DNA of 64,000 nucleotides from Prevotella sp. (GTDB lineage Bacteria; Bacteroidota; Bacteroidia; Bacteroidales; Bacteroidaceae): NCBI GenBank assembly GCA_017412705.1, contig JAFPWS010000026.1, positions 1 to 64,000 of the forward strand, read 5' to 3'. Shown piece by piece: positions 38,502 to 50,150 of this stretch (position 1 is its first letter; each line of letters starts with the position of its first letter). The notes under the pieces were generated by a model. It saw only the letters and a program-made list of their open reading frames with translations, ran no database searches and was not told where the DNA came from. The position numbers and the translations under genes were made by a program.

Positions 38502-41500
38502 ATGAATTTCAACAAGATTTTACGCTCGCTGTTCGGCGACAAGTCTTCACGCGACATGAAGCTTATCCAGCCTCTCGTGGAGAAGGTGAAGGCTGCCTAC
38601 CCTGCCATTCAGCAGCTCGACAACGACCAGCTGCGCCAACGCACCAAGGATATTCAGCGCCAGGTGCAGGAGTCAGCCACCAAGCAAAAAGAGGAAATTG
38701 AGAAGCTGAAGGCTACCATCGAGGACACACCCATCGACGAACGTGCCGATATCTTTGCCCAGATTGACAAGCTGGAGAAGGAAGTGCTCGAGATTTACGA
38801 GAAGGCCCTCGACGAGGCTATGCCCGAGGTCTTTGCCATCGTCAAGGAGACGGCCCGCCGCTTTGCCGAGAACGAAGAGACCGTCGTGACCGCCACCGAC
38901 TTCGATCGTGAGCTGGCCGCCGACCCCCGCAAGGACTTCATCACCATCGACGGCGACAAGGCCATCTACCACAACCACTGGACAGCAGGCGGCAACGACC
39001 TGAAGTGGGAAATGGTACACTACGACGTACAGCTGTTCGGCGGTGTCGTACTGCACCAGGGTAAGATTGCCGAGATGGCTACGGGTGAAGGCAAGACCCT
39101 TGTCGCTACCCTCCCCGTCTTCCTGAACGCCCTGACAGGCAACGGCGTGCACGTCGTCACCGTCAACGACTATCTGGCCAAGCGTGACTCCGAGTGGATG
39201 GGGCCGCTGTATATGTTCCACGGCCTTTCCGTCGACTGTATCGACAAGCACCAGCCTAACAGCGAGGCCCGTCGTAAGGCCTATCAGGCTGACATTACCT
39301 TCGGCACCAACAACGAGTTCGGCTTCGACTACCTGCGTGACAACATGGCCATCGCACCCAGCGACCTTGTACAGCGTGCCCACAACTACGCCATCGTCGA
39401 CGAGGTTGACTCCGTGCTGATTGACGATGCCCGCACGCCGCTGATTATCTCCGGTCCCGTGCCCAAGGGCGACGACCAGATGTTCGAGGAGTACCAGCCT
39501 CTGGTGGAGAAGCTCGTAGGCGTACAGAAGCAGCTGGCCACACAGTTTCTGGCCGATGCCAAGCAGAAGATTGCCGAAGGTATGGAGAAGAACGACAAGA
39601 AGCTGACGGATGAGGGCTTCCTGGCTCTGTACCGCTCGCACAAGTCAATGCCCAAGAACAAGCCCCTCATCAAATATCTCTCCGAGGAAGGCATCAAGAG
39701 CGGTATGCTCAAGACTGAGGAGACCTATATGGAGAACAACAACCGTCGCATGCCCGAGGTGGTAGAGCCTCTCTACTTCGTGGTAGACGAGAAGCTCAAC
39801 TCGTGTGACCTGACCGACAAGGGTACCGCATGGCTGGCCAACCAGGTGAACGACAAGGACCTGTTCGTGCTGCCCGACATCACGAGTCAGCTGTCAGCCC
39901 TCGAGGGCGACACCTCGCTCACGGACGAGGAGCGCATCAACAAGAAGGACGAGATGCTGCAGCACTATGCCGTCCAGTCGGAGCGCGTACACACCCTGCA
40001 GCAACTGCTCAAGGCTTACTGTATGTTCAACAAGGACGACGAGTACGTTGTCATTGACGGCGAGGTGAAGATTGTCGACGAGCAGACAGGCCGTATCATG
40101 GAAGGCCGCCGCTGGTCTGACGGACTGCACCAGGCTGTCGAGGCCAAGGAGCACGTCAAGGTCGAGGCTGCCACGCAGACCTTCGCCACCATCACCCTGC
40201 AGAACTACTTCCGCATGTACCACAAGCTGGCCGGCATGACGGGTACCGCCTCCACCGAGGCTGGTGAGTTCTGGGACATCTACAAGCTCGACGTGGTGGA
40301 GATTCCCACCAACAAGCCCGTCATCCGTGACGATATGGACGACCGCATCTACAAGACAGCCCGCGAGAAGTATCGTGCCGTCATTGAGGAGGTGGTACGC
40401 CTGCGCAACGCCGGACGTCCTATCCTGATAGGTACCACCTCAGTGGAAATCTCCGAGCTGCTCAGCCGTATGCTCGATATGTATGTCAATCCCGAGACGG
40501 GCAAGCGCGAGGGTATTCCCCACCAAGTGCTGAATGCCAAGCTGCACCAGAAAGAAGCCGACATCGTGGCACTGGCAGGTCAGTCGACCAACGGCAAGGG
40601 TGCCGTCACCATTGCCACCAACATGGCCGGTCGTGGTACGGATATCAAGCTGTCGCCCGAAGTGAAGGCCGCCGGCGGTCTGGCCATCATCGGTACTGAG
40701 CGTCATGAGTCTCGTCGTGTGGACCGCCAGCTGCGTGGTCGTGCAGGACGTCAGGGCGACCCAGGCTCATCGCTGTTCTTCATCTCACTGGAAGACAAGC
40801 TCATGCGTCTGTTCGGCTCTGAGCGCATAGCCTCCGTCATGGACCGTCTGGGCTTCAAGGAGGGCGAGATGCTGGAGAGTCCCATGATCAGCAAGCAGGT
40901 AGAGCGTGCACAGAAGAAGGTCGAGGAGAACAACTTCGGTATCCGTAAGCGCCTGCTGGAGTACGACGACGTCATGAACAAGCAGCGTACCGTTGTCTAT
41001 TCGAAGCGCCGTCACGCCCTGATGGGTGAACGCATCGGCATGGACATCTCGAACACCATCTGGGACCGTGTGGTCAACATCATTGAGCAGAACGACTACG
41101 AGGGCTGCAAGGAGCAGTTCATCAAGGTCTTCGCCATGGAGGTGCCCTTCACCAGCGAGGAGTTCATCGAGAAGAACCATGAACAGCTGTGCGAGGAGGT
41201 CTTCCAGGTAGCTATGGGCAACTTCAAGCGAAAGATGGAACGCGTACAGGAAGTCGCCATCCCCGTTATCAAGCAGGTCTACGAGACGCAGGGACAGATG
41301 TACGAACGTATCGTCGTGCCCCTGACCGACGGGCGCCGCATGTATAACATCGCCTGCAACCTCAAGGAAGCCTACGATACAGAGTGCAAGTCTGTCGTCA
41401 AGGAGTTCGAGAAGCAAATCCTGCTTCACATCATCGACGATGCCTGGAAGGTCAACCTGCGCGAGCTCGACGAGCTGAAGCACTCCGTACAGAACGCTTC

Positions 41501-41867
41501 CTACGAACAGAAAGACCCGCTGCTCATCTTCAAGCTCGAGAGCGTCAAGCTGTTCGACAATATGGTCAACGACATGAACAACCGTTCTGTCTCCATCCTC
41601 ATGCGTGCCCAGATTCCTGAGATGCAGCAGGTGCAGGAGGCTGCTCCCGAGGAGCACACCCAGCGCCAGCAGTACACCGAGTCGAAGCAGAGCCTGACAC
41701 AGGAACAGATGACTGACCCCAACCAGGCTGCAGCAGCTGCCCAGGACACCCGTGCCCAGCAGCCCCGCACGCCTATCATCAAAGACAAGCTGCCCGGCCG
41801 CAACGACCCCTGTCCGTGCGGTAGCGGCAAGAAGTTCAAACAGTGTCACGGAAAAGGCTTAGTATGA
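38502..41867 (+). CDS. secA: Protein translocase ATPase SecA
   Basis: Motor of the Sec pathway at the inner membrane. The 1121-aa length is above the E. coli size (901), due to Bacteroidetes inserts, one around 345-420 (Lys/Asp-rich). Walker A is GEGKTL near residue 195, [19 protein letters not shown] is the preprotein cross-linking start, GRGTDIKL sits in NBD2, and the C-terminal zinc motif [14 protein letters not shown] ends the protein. A Glu/Gln-rich linker precedes the zinc tail. The stop overlaps the next ATG. Confidence 0.97.
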   Translation: MNFNKILRSLFGDKSSRDMKLIQPLVEKVKAAYPAIQQLDNDQLRQRTKDIQRQVQESATKQKEEIEKLKATIEDTPIDERADIFAQIDKLEKEVLEIYEKALDEAMPEVFAIVKETARRFAENEETVVTATDFDRELAADPRKDFITIDGDKAIYHNHWTAGGNDLKWEMVHYDVQLFGGVVLHQGKIAEMATGEGKTLVATLPVFLNALTGNGVHVVTVNDYLAKRDSEWMGPLYMFHGLSVDCIDKHQPNSEARRKAYQADITFGTNNEFGFDYLRDNMAIAPSDLVQRAHNYAIVDEVDSVLIDDARTPLIISGPVPKGDDQMFEEYQPLVEKLVGVQKQLATQFLADAKQKIAEGMEKNDKKLTDEGFLALYRSHKSMPKNKPLIKYLSEEGIKSGMLKTEETYMENNNRRMPEVVEPLYFVVDEKLNSCDLTDKGTAWLANQVNDKDLFVLPDITSQLSALEGDTSLTDEERINKKDEMLQHYAVQSERVHTLQQLLKAYCMFNKDDEYVVIDGEVKIVDEQTGRIMEGRRWSDGLHQAVEAKEHVKVEAATQTFATITLQNYFRMYHKLAGMTGTASTEAGEFWDIYKLDVVEIPTNKPVIRDDMDDRIYKTAREKYRAVIEEVVRLRNAGRPILIGTTSVEISELLSRMLDMYVNPETGKREGIPHQVLNAKLHQKEADIVALAGQSTNGKGAVTIATNMAGRGTDIKLSPEVKAAGGLAIIGTERHESRRVDRQLRGRAGRQGDPGSSLFFISLEDKLMRLFGSERIASVMDRLGFKEGEMLESPMISKQVERAQKKVEENNFGIRKRLLEYDDVMNKQRTVVYSKRRHALMGERIGMDISNTIWDRVVNIIEQNDYEGCKEQFIKVFAMEVPFTSEEFIEKNHEQLCEEVFQVAMGNFKRKMERVQEVAIPVIKQVYETQGQMYERIVVPLTDGRRMYNIACNLKEAYDTECKSVVKEFEKQILLHIIDDAWKVNLRELDELKHSVQNASYEQKDPLLIFKLESVKLFDNMVNDMNNRSVSILMRAQIPEMQQVQEAAPEEHTQRQQYTESKQSLTQEQMTDPNQAAAAAQDTRAQQPRTPIIKDKLPGRNDPCPCGSGKKFKQCHGKGLV

Positions 41868-42580
41868 TTAAGATAGCAAATCTCAAGAAGAACTTTGGCG
41901 AGACATGCGCCTGCGATATCCCCTCGTTTACCATTAACAACGGGGATATCCTGGGCCTCGTAGGTAATAATGGCGCCGGAAAGACCACCCTCTTCCGGCT
42001 GCTCCTCGACCTGCTCAAGGCCGACGAGGGCAGCGTAGCATACATCTTTCCGGAAGGCGAGCCCATCAACCCTGTGGAGTCTGAGGCATGGAAGCAGCAT
42101 GTCGGGGCCTATATCGACGAGGGATTCCTCATCGATTTCCTTACACCCGAGGAGTATTTTACATTCCTCGGCAAGATTTCAGGCATCAATCAGGCAGAGG
42201 CCGACGAACGTCTGCAGTTGTTTGAGCGTTTTGCCAATGGTGAGATATTCGGGCAGAAGAAGCTCATCCGCAACCTCTCAGCAGGTAATAAGATGAAGGT
42301 AGGCATCATCTCCGCCCTCTTCCGCCGTCCCAAGACCGTCATCCTCGACGAGCCCTTCAACTTTCTGGACCCCACCAGCCAGATGGTGCTCAAGCATCTG
42401 CTGCGCGAGTATGCCCGTCAGACGCATGCCACCATCATCATTTCCAGCCACAACCTGCAGCATACCATCGACATCTCCACACGCATCGCCCTGCTGGAGC
42501 ATGGCCAGATTATCCGCGACCTGCCTAATTCGGAGGGCAGTGCCGCCCAGGAACTGCAGGAATACTTTGGAGCTGAATAG
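41864..42580 (+). CDS. ABC transporter ATP-binding protein, no partner permease nearby
   Basis: 238 aa from ATG 41864, which overlaps the secA stop (ATGA). Walker A is GNNGAGKTT near 37-45, the signature is LSAGNKMK, and Walker B is [12 protein letters not shown]. The signature deviates from LSGGQ, as in some export and gliding-type ATPases. No membrane subunit is in the window, so the substrate is open. A hairpin terminator follows the stop. Confidence 0.85.
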   Translation: MIKIANLKKNFGETCACDIPSFTINNGDILGLVGNNGAGKTTLFRLLLDLLKADEGSVAYIFPEGEPINPVESEAWKQHVGAYIDEGFLIDFLTPEEYFTFLGKISGINQAEADERLQLFERFANGEIFGQKKLIRNLSAGNKMKVGIISALFRRPKTVILDEPFNFLDPTSQMVLKHLLREYARQTHATIIISSHNLQHTIDISTRIALLEHGQIIRDLPNSEGSAAQELQEYFGAE

Positions 42581-42615
42581 TAATAAGGCAAGTAAGTCCC
42601 TATATCCATTATACA

Positions 42616-42648
42616 ACAAGAAAGGCAACCGTTGGTTGCCTTTCTTGT
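42616..42648. terminator. Bidirectional terminator between the ABC gene and thioesterase
   Basis: Perfect 15-bp stem (42616-42630 with 42634-42648) and a 3-nt loop, positioned between convergent genes. Confidence 0.8.
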
Positions 42649-42663
42649 GTTACTCACTGTCAA

Positions 42664-43440
42664 TTATTCTTGGCCTACAGGGAGGAAGGTCACCTTACTG
42701 CGGCAGCACTCGGTGCCGTCAGTGCGGAGGATGCGGATGCAGAAGGCTTGCCCGGCAGCATCGGTGGCGGGGCAAGACTCGCTGTAGAAGCTCAGCGTGT
42801 CGCCGGCATGGGCCTCGGCAACATAGGCTATCTCAAAACGCTTAATGGCGTGCTCGCGATACCACTCAAGAGGCCAAAGGTCGAGGACGTGCTCGATGTA
42901 CTTGACGGAATTGATATGGCCGTTGATGTCGACATCGTTGTAGTGGGTGTCGACGGTACGGACCAGCTCAGCCTGTTCGGACATCTTCACCCGCCCACCC
43001 TTTTCGATGGGGCACGCCTTGTCGGCTACAATCCAGTTGTCGATGGCACCGTTGTCGATGTCGTAGATGTCAGTAGGCTGGCGCGTCTCCGTGTCAATCA
43101 TCGCCCAAATGCTGCGACCGTAGCCATAAACCTTGGCTGCCGGCCCCTGGCCTACGACGGCGAAGTTACGTGAGGTAAAGTAGCGCATGGCGGACTCCAC
43201 CCATGTCTCGACATTGAACTCGGTATACATCTGCGGCATCTCGGTCATCTCGATAGCCAGCCGGGAGAGCACCCACGAACGATGGATGCCCATAAGGTAC
43301 TGCATGCCGAATCCGCGTGCCGTAGAGTGGAAGTCGGCAGCATTGAGCATGTGGTTACCCAGATGACCCATAAAGAGTCGTCCGCTGAAGTCGCAGTGGA
43401 ACGGCTCTGCCATGAACTCGTATCGTCCTATCTTATCCAT
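42664..43440 (-). CDS. Acyl-ACP thioesterase family protein
   Basis: 258 aa from ATG 43440, two hot-dog domains. Visible are MYTEFNVETWVESAMRYFTSRNFAVVG, the second-domain motif DTHYNDVDINGHINSVKYIEHVLD and ELVRTVDTH. This is the FAT-type fold and likely frees fatty acids from ACP or CoA. A longer in-frame start at 43617 is out of frame with the promoter context and gives a basic, non-family N-terminus. It follows ilvN by 22 bp as the last gene of the ilv operon. Confidence 0.85.
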   Translation of the reverse strand: MDKIGRYEFMAEPFHCDFSGRLFMGHLGNHMLNAADFHSTARGFGMQYLMGIHRSWVLSRLAIEMTEMPQMYTEFNVETWVESAMRYFTSRNFAVVGQGPAAKVYGYGRSIWAMIDTETRQPTDIYDIDNGAIDNWIVADKACPIEKGGRVKMSEQAELVRTVDTHYNDVDINGHINSVKYIEHVLDLWPLEWYREHAIKRFEIAYVAEAHAGDTLSFYSESCPATDAAGQAFCIRILRTDGTECCRSKVTFLPVGQE

Positions 43441-43462
43441 TGGGCAATGAAGACTATTGGTA

Positions 43463-44008
43463 CTACTGATGGGCAAGCTCGCGCTCTTCCAAGAACTCGC
43501 TGACCTGCTCTTGCTTGGCGCGGGTAACGGCAATGCGACCCGAGCGCGTGTACTGGAGCACGCAGTCGTACTCGTTAAGCGCATAGAAGAGTGACAGTAT
43601 CTCCTCCGTCTTGCCATTCTTCATAACAATGACATAGGTGGGATTAACCTCGGTGATGGAGGCGTCGTGACGACGGATGGTGCGTGAGATGTCAGGATTC
43701 TGAAGCACCTTCTCCGTTGAGAGCTTGTAGAGTCCTGTCTCACGAATGAACAGCTGGTCGTCTGTGAAGTAGTTGGCCTTCACCACATCAATCTTTTTCT
43801 CTATCTGACGGGTAATCTTGTTTATCTGGTCCTCATCGCTCCATGCGGTGATGGTGTACTTGTGGACGCCCTCAATGGAGGATGCCGACACGTTCAGGCT
43901 CTCAATGTTGACCTGACGGCGGGTAAACACTGCGGTAATCTGGTTCAGTATACCGGCAATATTCTCCGAATAAACCAAAAGTGTATACAGCTTCTTGTTC
44001 TCTTTCAT
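43463..44008 (-). CDS. ilvN: Acetolactate synthase small (regulatory) subunit
   Basis: 181 aa with an ACT domain at about 8-85 (LYTLLVYSENIAGILNQITAVFTRRQVNIESL) and a C-terminal regulatory half. It binds the catalytic subunit and confers valine feedback. ATG 44008 is used; a TTG two codons upstream is a weak alternative. It follows ilvB by 25 bp. Confidence 0.93.
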   Translation of the reverse strand: MKENKKLYTLLVYSENIAGILNQITAVFTRRQVNIESLNVSASSIEGVHKYTITAWSDEDQINKITRQIEKKIDVVKANYFTDDQLFIRETGLYKLSTEKVLQNPDISRTIRRHDASITEVNPTYVIVMKNGKTEEILSLFYALNEYDCVLQYTRSGRIAVTRAKQEQVSEFLEERELAHQ

Positions 44009-44033
44009 ACTCAAGCGGTGGCAAATTATTCAC

Positions 44034-45737
44034 TTATATCTCCAGCATCATGTCATTGACATTCATTCCCGGAGGTGTCATGGGCAGGACATTGTCCTCC
44101 TCGAGGATGGCACACTCAAGGATATACGGGCCGTCGGTCGTCAGCATGCGCCCGATGGCGGCAGCCAAGTCCTTGCGCTCGGTAACAGCCTCGTAGCCAA
44201 TGCCATAGCCGCGGGCTATGAATTCATAGTTGGGGTTCATCATCTTGGTGAACGACTTACGCTTCAGCCAGAACATATCCTGCCACTGACGCACATTACC
44301 CAGGTAGTGGTTGTTCAGCAGAATCATCTTCACAGGGCTCTTCTGCTCCATGATGGTGCCCAGCTCCTCAATGCACATCTGGAAGCCTCCGTCACCCATA
44401 AAGCAGCATACGGTGCGGTCGGTGGCAAAGGTGGCGCCAATGGCTGCAGGCATGCCGTAGCCCATCGTTCCCAGTCCTCCACTGGTGCAGATGCTGCGCT
44501 TCTCGGGATAGCGGAAGTAGCGTGTGGCGAAGAGCTGGTTCTGGCCAACGTCGGTGACGAGAACCGTACCGCGTGGGGCCTGCTCGGCAACGGCATTGAC
44601 GACCTCACCCATGAGCAGGGGTCCCTGCTTGGGATGGATGGCGGGCTCAATAACCTTCTCGCGCTCCATCTGGTCAAGCTCATGGAACGACTCGCGCCAC
44701 TCGCGGTGGTCGGCCTTCCTGAGCAGAGCGGTTATGGCCGGCAGCGACTCCTTACAGTCGGCCACCACAGCCACGTCGGTCTTGATATTCTTGTCAATCT
44801 CGCTCTTGTCGATGTCCAGGTGGATGATCTTGGCCTGCTTGGCATAGGTCTTGGTATTGCCTGTCACACGGTCGGAGAAACGCATGCCGATAGCGATGAG
44901 CACATCGCACTCCTGTTCCTTCAGGTTGACGGCGTAATTGCCGTGCATACCCAGCATACCGACGTTCAGCGGATGGTCAGAAGCCAGCGCAGAGAGTCCC
45001 AGCATGGTTCGTCCTGCAGGTATGTCAGCCTTCTCCAGGAAGGTCTTCAGCTCCTCCTGTGCATTGCCCAGCTCGACCCCCTGCCCCACCAGCGCCAAGG
45101 GACGCTTGGCGTTGTTGATAAGCTCGGCAGCCTCGCGGACAGCTTCTTCCTTCAGCTTGGGATATGCCACATAGGAACGGATGAAATCTACCTTCTTGGC
45201 TTCCCAGTCCACCTCCTCGACCTGGGCGTTGCGAGGGAAGTCGAGCACTACAGGCCCCGGACGACCGCTTCGTGCTATATAGAAGGCACGGCTGACCGCC
45301 CACGCCACGTCCTCGGCATGGCGAATCTGGTAGGCCCACTTGCAGATAGGCTGGGCCACACCTACGAGGTCCACCTCCTGGAAGGCATCCGTACCCAGGG
45401 TACCGATGGCCACCTGGCCGGCAATGACCACGATGGGCGTAGAATCCAGCATGGCATCGGCAACGCCTGTCAGCGTGTTGGTAGCGCCGGGACCACTGGT
45501 CACCAGAGCCACGCCGACCTCGCCGCTGACGCGGGCATAGCCCTCGGCGGCATGGACAGCTCCCTGCTCATGACGCACCAAGATGTGGTCGAAACACTTC
45601 TTTTCTCCTCGTGTATAGTCGAACAGCGCATCGTATGTGGGCATAATACTGCCACCGGGGTAACCGAAGATGGTCTTCACACCCTCAGCCTGCAACGCCC
45701 TCATCAGCGCTTTCGAACCTGTTATTCTGTCTCTCAT
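44034..45737 (-). CDS. ilvB: Acetolactate synthase large subunit
   Basis: 567 aa ThDP enzyme condensing two pyruvates (or pyruvate plus 2-oxobutanoate) for valine and isoleucine synthesis. Visible are the TPP glutamate in VRHEQGAVHAAEGYAR, FGYPGGSIMPTYDAL at the start, LDFPRNAQ, and the TPP-magnesium GDGGFQMC motif. The small subunit is next. It begins 6 bp after ilvD. Confidence 0.95.
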   Translation of the reverse strand: MRDRITGSKALMRALQAEGVKTIFGYPGGSIMPTYDALFDYTRGEKKCFDHILVRHEQGAVHAAEGYARVSGEVGVALVTSGPGATNTLTGVADAMLDSTPIVVIAGQVAIGTLGTDAFQEVDLVGVAQPICKWAYQIRHAEDVAWAVSRAFYIARSGRPGPVVLDFPRNAQVEEVDWEAKKVDFIRSYVAYPKLKEEAVREAAELINNAKRPLALVGQGVELGNAQEELKTFLEKADIPAGRTMLGLSALASDHPLNVGMLGMHGNYAVNLKEQECDVLIAIGMRFSDRVTGNTKTYAKQAKIIHLDIDKSEIDKNIKTDVAVVADCKESLPAITALLRKADHREWRESFHELDQMEREKVIEPAIHPKQGPLLMGEVVNAVAEQAPRGTVLVTDVGQNQLFATRYFRYPEKRSICTSGGLGTMGYGMPAAIGATFATDRTVCCFMGDGGFQMCIEELGTIMEQKSPVKMILLNNHYLGNVRQWQDMFWLKRKSFTKMMNPNYEFIARGYGIGYEAVTERKDLAAAIGRMLTTDGPYILECAILEEDNVLPMTPPGMNVNDMMLEI

Positions 45738-45743
45738 ACTCTT

Positions 45744-47555
45744 TTATTCTATAATTCTAATGCCACCCTTGTCGGCTGACGATACGCTCTGGGCATAGGC
45801 ACGCAGGGCCTTGCTAACCTGACGGTTGCGCTTCAGGGGCTGCTGGGGACGCTGGGCCAGCTCCTCGTCGCTGAGCTTCACACTGATGGAGCGGCTGGGG
45901 ATGTCGATGACGATGATGTCACCGTCCTTGATTTTGCCGATGTTACCACCAGAGGCTGCCTCGGGCGAGATATGTCCAATGGAAAGGCCTGAGGTACCGC
46001 CGGAGAAGCGCCCGTCAGTAATCAGCGCACACTCCTTGCCCATGTGCATGGACTTGATGTAGCTGGTGGGATAGAGCATCTCCTGCATGCCCGGGCCACC
46101 TTTCGGGCCCTCGTGGGTGATGACCACGCAGTCGCCCTTCTTCACCTTGCCGCCGAGAATGCCCTCGCAGGCGTTCTCCTGTGAGTCGAACACGACGGCA
46201 GGACCCTCGAAGTGCCACAACTCCTCGTCTACGCCAGCAGTCTTGACCACACAGCCGTCTTGGGCTATGTTGCCGAAGAGCACGGCCAGGCCGCCATCCT
46301 TGGTATAGGCGTGTTCGATGTCGCGGATACAGCCCTCTGCCCTGTCGGCATCAAGCGAGGGATAGAGCTCCGACTGGCTGCCCATCTTCGTCGAGAAGCG
46401 GTTGCCAGGAGCCGAGAAGTAGATGTGAGCCGGATGGGGCGTCTGGGGCTTGTCGACAATCTGTGCGATGTCGTAGGTCTGCATGGCTTCGTCGAGCGTA
46501 AAGCCGTCAACGCGCATGCAACTGCCGTCAATGAGTCCGCCCTTCGAGAGTTCGCGCATAATACCCAGAATACCGCCTGCACGGTTGCACTCCTGCACGC
46601 TGTACTTCTGCGTATTCGGTGCGAGCTTGCACAAGCACGGCGTCTTGCGGCTCAGGGCGTCAATATCCTTGATGGTGAAGTCGGCCCCGGCCTCCTGAGC
46701 CACTGCCAACAGGTGAAGCACGGTATTGGTCGAACCGCCCATGGCTATATCGAGCGTCATGGCGTTGAGGAAAGCCTGACGGGTGGCGATACTGCGAGGC
46801 AGCACGCTTTCGTCGCCGTCGTCATAGTATGCCAGGGCATTCTTGACTATCTGGCGGGCAGCCTGTCTGAACAGCTCTATACGACCGGTATGGGTGGCCA
46901 GGATGGTGCCGTTGCCCGGCAAAGAGAGTCCGATGGCCTCCGTCAGCGAGTTCATGGAGTTGGCGGTGAACATGCCAGAGCACGAGCCACAGCCCGGACA
47001 GGCACAGCCTTCGAGCTCCTTCATATCTTCGTCGGACACGGTGGGGTCCGCACCCTTCACCATTGCCGTAATGAGGTCGGCATTCTCGCCACGCCAGCGG
47101 CCGGCCTCCATAGGGCCTCCCGAGCAGAACACCGTAGGGATGTTCAGACGCATAGAGGCCATCAGCATGCCCGGCGTCACCTTGTCGCAGTTGGAGATGC
47201 AGATCATGGCGTCAGCCTTGTGGGCATTGACCATGTACTCTACAGAGTCGGCAATGATGTCACGCGAGGGCAGCGAGTAGAGCATGCCGTCGTGGCCCAT
47301 GGCGATACCGTCGTCAATGGCTATGGTATTGAACTCTGCAGCATAGCAGCCCATCTTCTCTATCTCCTCGCGGACAATCTGCCCTATCTCGTGCAGGTGC
47401 GTATGGCCCGGCACAAACTGTGTGAACGAGTTGACAATGGCAATGATTGGCTTGCCAAACTGTTCATGTTTCATGCCCGTGGCCACCCACAGTGCCCGGG
47501 CGCCTGCCATTCTCCTGCCTTCTGTGCATACCGCACTACGTAATGGATGTTTCAT
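45744..47555 (-). CDS. ilvD: Dihydroxy-acid dehydratase
   Basis: 603 aa Fe-S enzyme that converts 2,3-dihydroxy-3-methyl(butanoate/pentanoate) to the 2-oxo acids. Cysteines in [12 protein letters not shown] and [15 protein letters not shown] bind the cluster, and [12 protein letters not shown] and [19 protein letters not shown] are family blocks. It heads ilvD-ilvB-ilvN-thioesterase. ilvC (ketol-acid reductoisomerase) is not present here, unlike in many such operons. Confidence 0.96.
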   Translation of the reverse strand: MKHPLRSAVCTEGRRMAGARALWVATGMKHEQFGKPIIAIVNSFTQFVPGHTHLHEIGQIVREEIEKMGCYAAEFNTIAIDDGIAMGHDGMLYSLPSRDIIADSVEYMVNAHKADAMICISNCDKVTPGMLMASMRLNIPTVFCSGGPMEAGRWRGENADLITAMVKGADPTVSDEDMKELEGCACPGCGSCSGMFTANSMNSLTEAIGLSLPGNGTILATHTGRIELFRQAARQIVKNALAYYDDGDESVLPRSIATRQAFLNAMTLDIAMGGSTNTVLHLLAVAQEAGADFTIKDIDALSRKTPCLCKLAPNTQKYSVQECNRAGGILGIMRELSKGGLIDGSCMRVDGFTLDEAMQTYDIAQIVDKPQTPHPAHIYFSAPGNRFSTKMGSQSELYPSLDADRAEGCIRDIEHAYTKDGGLAVLFGNIAQDGCVVKTAGVDEELWHFEGPAVVFDSQENACEGILGGKVKKGDCVVITHEGPKGGPGMQEMLYPTSYIKSMHMGKECALITDGRFSGGTSGLSIGHISPEAASGGNIGKIKDGDIIVIDIPSRSISVKLSDEELAQRPQQPLKRNRQVSKALRAYAQSVSSADKGGIRIIE

Positions 47556-47589
47556 ATCTTTCTTTCAGTATTTGTCTGTTTTGAGAGCG

Positions 47590-47620
47590 CAAAGTTACAC
47601 TTTTTCTGCCTAATGACAAA
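47590..47620 (-). promoter_or_regulatory. ilvD operon promoter
   Basis: Minus strand TTTG, 19 bp, TAACTTTG. It lies 35 bp upstream of the ilvD ATG. No obvious attenuator peptide is seen. Confidence 0.75.
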
Positions 47621-47637
47621 CTTTTTGGGCGTTTTTC

Positions 47638-47668
47638 TTGCGTTTCAGCGAATAAAGTGTTAATTTTG
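47638..47668 (+). promoter_or_regulatory. fhs promoter
   Basis: TTG at 47638-47640 and TAATTTTG at 47661-47668, 20 bp apart; leader of about 20 nt. It diverges from the ilv promoter. Confidence 0.75.
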
Positions 47669-47692
47669 CGGCCAACTCTAAAACAATAAGAC

Positions 47693-49369
47693 ATGAAGAC
47701 TGACATACAAATTGCAAGGGAGTGCCAGCTGGAGCATATCAACGAGATAGCTGCACGACTGGGCATCATTCCGGAAGAGATGGAGCCTTACGGACGCTAT
47801 ATGGCCAAGGTGCCCATCTCGATGATTGACGAAAAGCACATCAAGAAAAGTCGTCTCATCCTGGTCACCGCCATCAGCCCTACCAAGACCGGTATCGGCA
47901 AGACGACGGTGAGCATCGGGTTGACGCTGGGACTTAACAAGATAGGCAAGAAAGCCGTGGTGGCCCTGCGCGAGCCCTCGCTGGGACCGTGCTTCGGCAT
48001 CAAGGGCGGCGCTGCCGGCGGCGGCTATGCCCAGGTGCTGCCTATGGAGAAAATCAACCTGCACTTTACAGGCGACTTCCACGCCGTAACCTCTGCCCAC
48101 AACACCATCAGCGCCCTTCTGGACAACTATCTCTACCAGTACCGCAAGGACGGCTTCTCGCTGCGAGAGGTCTACTGGAAGCGCGTGCTGGACGTGAACG
48201 ACCGTTCGTTGCGCAATGTGGTGACAGGACTGCGCGGCGACGGTGTGGTGCAGGAGACGGGCTTCGACATTACACCAGCGTCAGAGCTGATGGCTATCCT
48301 CTGCCTGGCCACCAGCGAGGAGGATTTGCAGCGCCGCATTGAGAACATCCTGCTGGGCATTACGTCCGACGGCAAGCCTTTCCGCGTACGTGACCTTGGG
48401 GTGGCCGGAGCCATCACCGTGCTGTTGCGCGACGCCCTGAACCCCAACCTGGTACAGACCACTGAGCATACGCCAGCCTTTATCCACGGAGGCCCCTTTG
48501 CCAACATTGCCCATGGCTGCAGCAGCGTGCTGGCCACGAAGATGGCCATGAGCTACGGCGACTACGTGGTGACGGAGGCCGGATTCGGTGCCGACCTGGG
48601 CGCCGAGAAGTTCTTCGACATCAAATGCCGCAAGGCCGGCCTGCAGCCCCGGCTGGTGGTGATTGTTGCCACCACGCAGGGCCTGAAGATGCACGGCGGT
48701 GTGCCGTTAGACCTCATCAAGGAGCCTGACATGCAAGGACTGAAGGAGGGCCTGAAGAACCTGAACCGACATATCAACAACATGCAGGGCTTCGGACAGC
48801 CTGTGGTCGTGACGCTGAATCGCCACGACACCGATTTGGAAGAAGAGATAGAGGTGGTACGCCAGAACTGCGAGGCACTGGGCGTTGGCTTTGCCGTCAA
48901 CGAGGCCTTCCTGAAAGGCGGCGAGGGTGCTGTCGAGCTGGCAGAGACCGTGGTAGACACCATTGAGCGGATACAGCCGCTGCCCATCCACTACACCTAT
49001 CCTGAGAATGCCAGCATAGAGGAGAAGATAGAGAAGGTGTGCAAGCGCATCTATGGTGCCGCCGCCGTGGAATTCACCAAGACCGGCAAGAAGAAACTGG
49101 AGAACATACGCGCCATCTTTGCCGACGACAAGAGCATCAGCCGCTATCCTGTCTGCATTGCCAAGACGCAGTACTCATTCACGGCCGACTCCACACGCTA
49201 TGGTTCGCCGGAAGGCTTCACCATCCGTATCCGGGACATCATCCTCAATTGCGGCAGCGAGATGATAGTGGCCATTGCCGGCGACATGCTTCGCATGCCC
49301 GGTTTGCCGAAGAGCCCGCAAGCCGAGCGCATCAGCATAGAAAAAGGCGAGATAGAAGGACTGTCCTAA
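47693..49369 (+). CDS. fhs: Formate-tetrahydrofolate ligase
   Basis: ATP-dependent synthesis of 10-formyl-THF, a one-carbon source for purines. The 558-aa protein has the P-loop [16 protein letters not shown] near 62-77, [39 protein letters not shown] and the C-terminal [13 protein letters not shown] block. Length matches the family. The gene stands alone with its own promoter. Confidence 0.96.
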   Translation: MKTDIQIARECQLEHINEIAARLGIIPEEMEPYGRYMAKVPISMIDEKHIKKSRLILVTAISPTKTGIGKTTVSIGLTLGLNKIGKKAVVALREPSLGPCFGIKGGAAGGGYAQVLPMEKINLHFTGDFHAVTSAHNTISALLDNYLYQYRKDGFSLREVYWKRVLDVNDRSLRNVVTGLRGDGVVQETGFDITPASELMAILCLATSEEDLQRRIENILLGITSDGKPFRVRDLGVAGAITVLLRDALNPNLVQTTEHTPAFIHGGPFANIAHGCSSVLATKMAMSYGDYVVTEAGFGADLGAEKFFDIKCRKAGLQPRLVVIVATTQGLKMHGGVPLDLIKEPDMQGLKEGLKNLNRHINNMQGFGQPVVVTLNRHDTDLEEEIEVVRQNCEALGVGFAVNEAFLKGGEGAVELAETVVDTIERIQPLPIHYTYPENASIEEKIEKVCKRIYGAAAVEFTKTGKKKLENIRAIFADDKSISRYPVCIAKTQYSFTADSTRYGSPEGFTIRIRDIILNCGSEMIVAIAGDMLRMPGLPKSPQAERISIEKGEIEGLS

Positions 49370-49458
49370 CGGCAGTCCTTCATCCAGATTCCAAGTGACT
49401 TCGGCGGAGCTTAGGTTACGAATAGTGAAGAACTTCTGCTATTTTTATGCCCAAAAGC

Positions 49459-49489
49459 TTGCATTTCCGCCATTTATTTTGTATCTTTG
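49459..49489 (+). promoter_or_regulatory. Promoter of the HU-like gene
   Basis: TTG at 49459-49461 and TATCTTTG at 49482-49489, 20 bp apart. It lies upstream of ATG 49530 and rules out the in-frame start at 49395. Confidence 0.75.
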
Positions 49490-49529
49490 CAACAGGAAAA
49501 CCAAGTTCCAGACAAGAACAAGTAAAGCT

Positions 49530-50150
49530 ATGCCACGCAAGACCAATGGAATGCTGTTCGAACTGCAGCCACGCCCCACAACAGGCGAGGACGGAAAGCC
49601 GCTGCTCTATGCCCACCCTGCCGCACCATACAAGCGGACCATGAAGGACGTAGAGACCTATTGCGCGTTTCGCGGACTCAATGCAAACCTGGTGGAGATG
49701 GCCTTCAACACCTTCATGGACGTGTGCTGCGAGTGGCTGGCTGACGGATACAGGGTGGAGACACCGCTTGGAGTCTTCTCGCCAAAGATACGACTGAACG
49801 GCGACTACACCGACCCCTCGAAGGTGCAAGGCAAGGATGTACAGTTTGCAGGCATCGAGCTGACACCCTCAAAGCACTTTGTCAAGATGGTGAGCCGCAA
49901 GCAGCACGGCTTCCGCAAGAAGGACACCCCTGTAGGCAATGCACAGATGCACGACGAGCGCTTTATGGCCGAAGCCCTGCGCAAGGCCGTCATTGACGGC
50001 TTCACCACCATCCGCATCTTCATGACACAGTCACGACTGAAGTACAACTCGGCCCGGCGTTATCTCGACAGCCTCTGCGCCGGCGAGCATCCCACGCTCA
50101 AGAGGATGAAAGTAGGAGGCGCCATCCATTACTTCCCATTGCAGAAGTAA
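49530..50150 (+). CDS. HU-like DNA-binding domain protein
   Basis: 206 aa opening MPRKTNGMLFELQPRP. The first half looks like the Bacteroidetes HU/IHF-type fold (AFNTFMDVCCEWLADGYRVETPLGVFSPKIR, ending with basic residues near RKQHGFRKK). The second half (MTQSRLKYNSARRYLDSLCAG) resembles a helix-turn-helix-like region. It is longer than classical HU (90 aa). Its partner DNA and role are unknown. Confidence 0.7.
   Translation: MPRKTNGMLFELQPRPTTGEDGKPLLYAHPAAPYKRTMKDVETYCAFRGLNANLVEMAFNTFMDVCCEWLADGYRVETPLGVFSPKIRLNGDYTDPSKVQGKDVQFAGIELTPSKHFVKMVSRKQHGFRKKDTPVGNAQMHDERFMAEALRKAVIDGFTTIRIFMTQSRLKYNSARRYLDSLCAGEHPTLKRMKVGGAIHYFPLQK

Noticed and set aside
40785-41849. Open frame of 354 codons on the minus strand
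   Set aside because: Antisense to secA; low-complexity Leu/Val-rich translation, typical shadow.
43995-45779. Long open frame (594 codons) on the plus strand
   Set aside because: Lies antisense to ilvB over its whole length; sequence is a composition shadow of a strongly supported gene.
46212-47543. Open frame of 443 codons on the plus strand
   Set aside because: Antisense to ilvD, no family features, no promoter.
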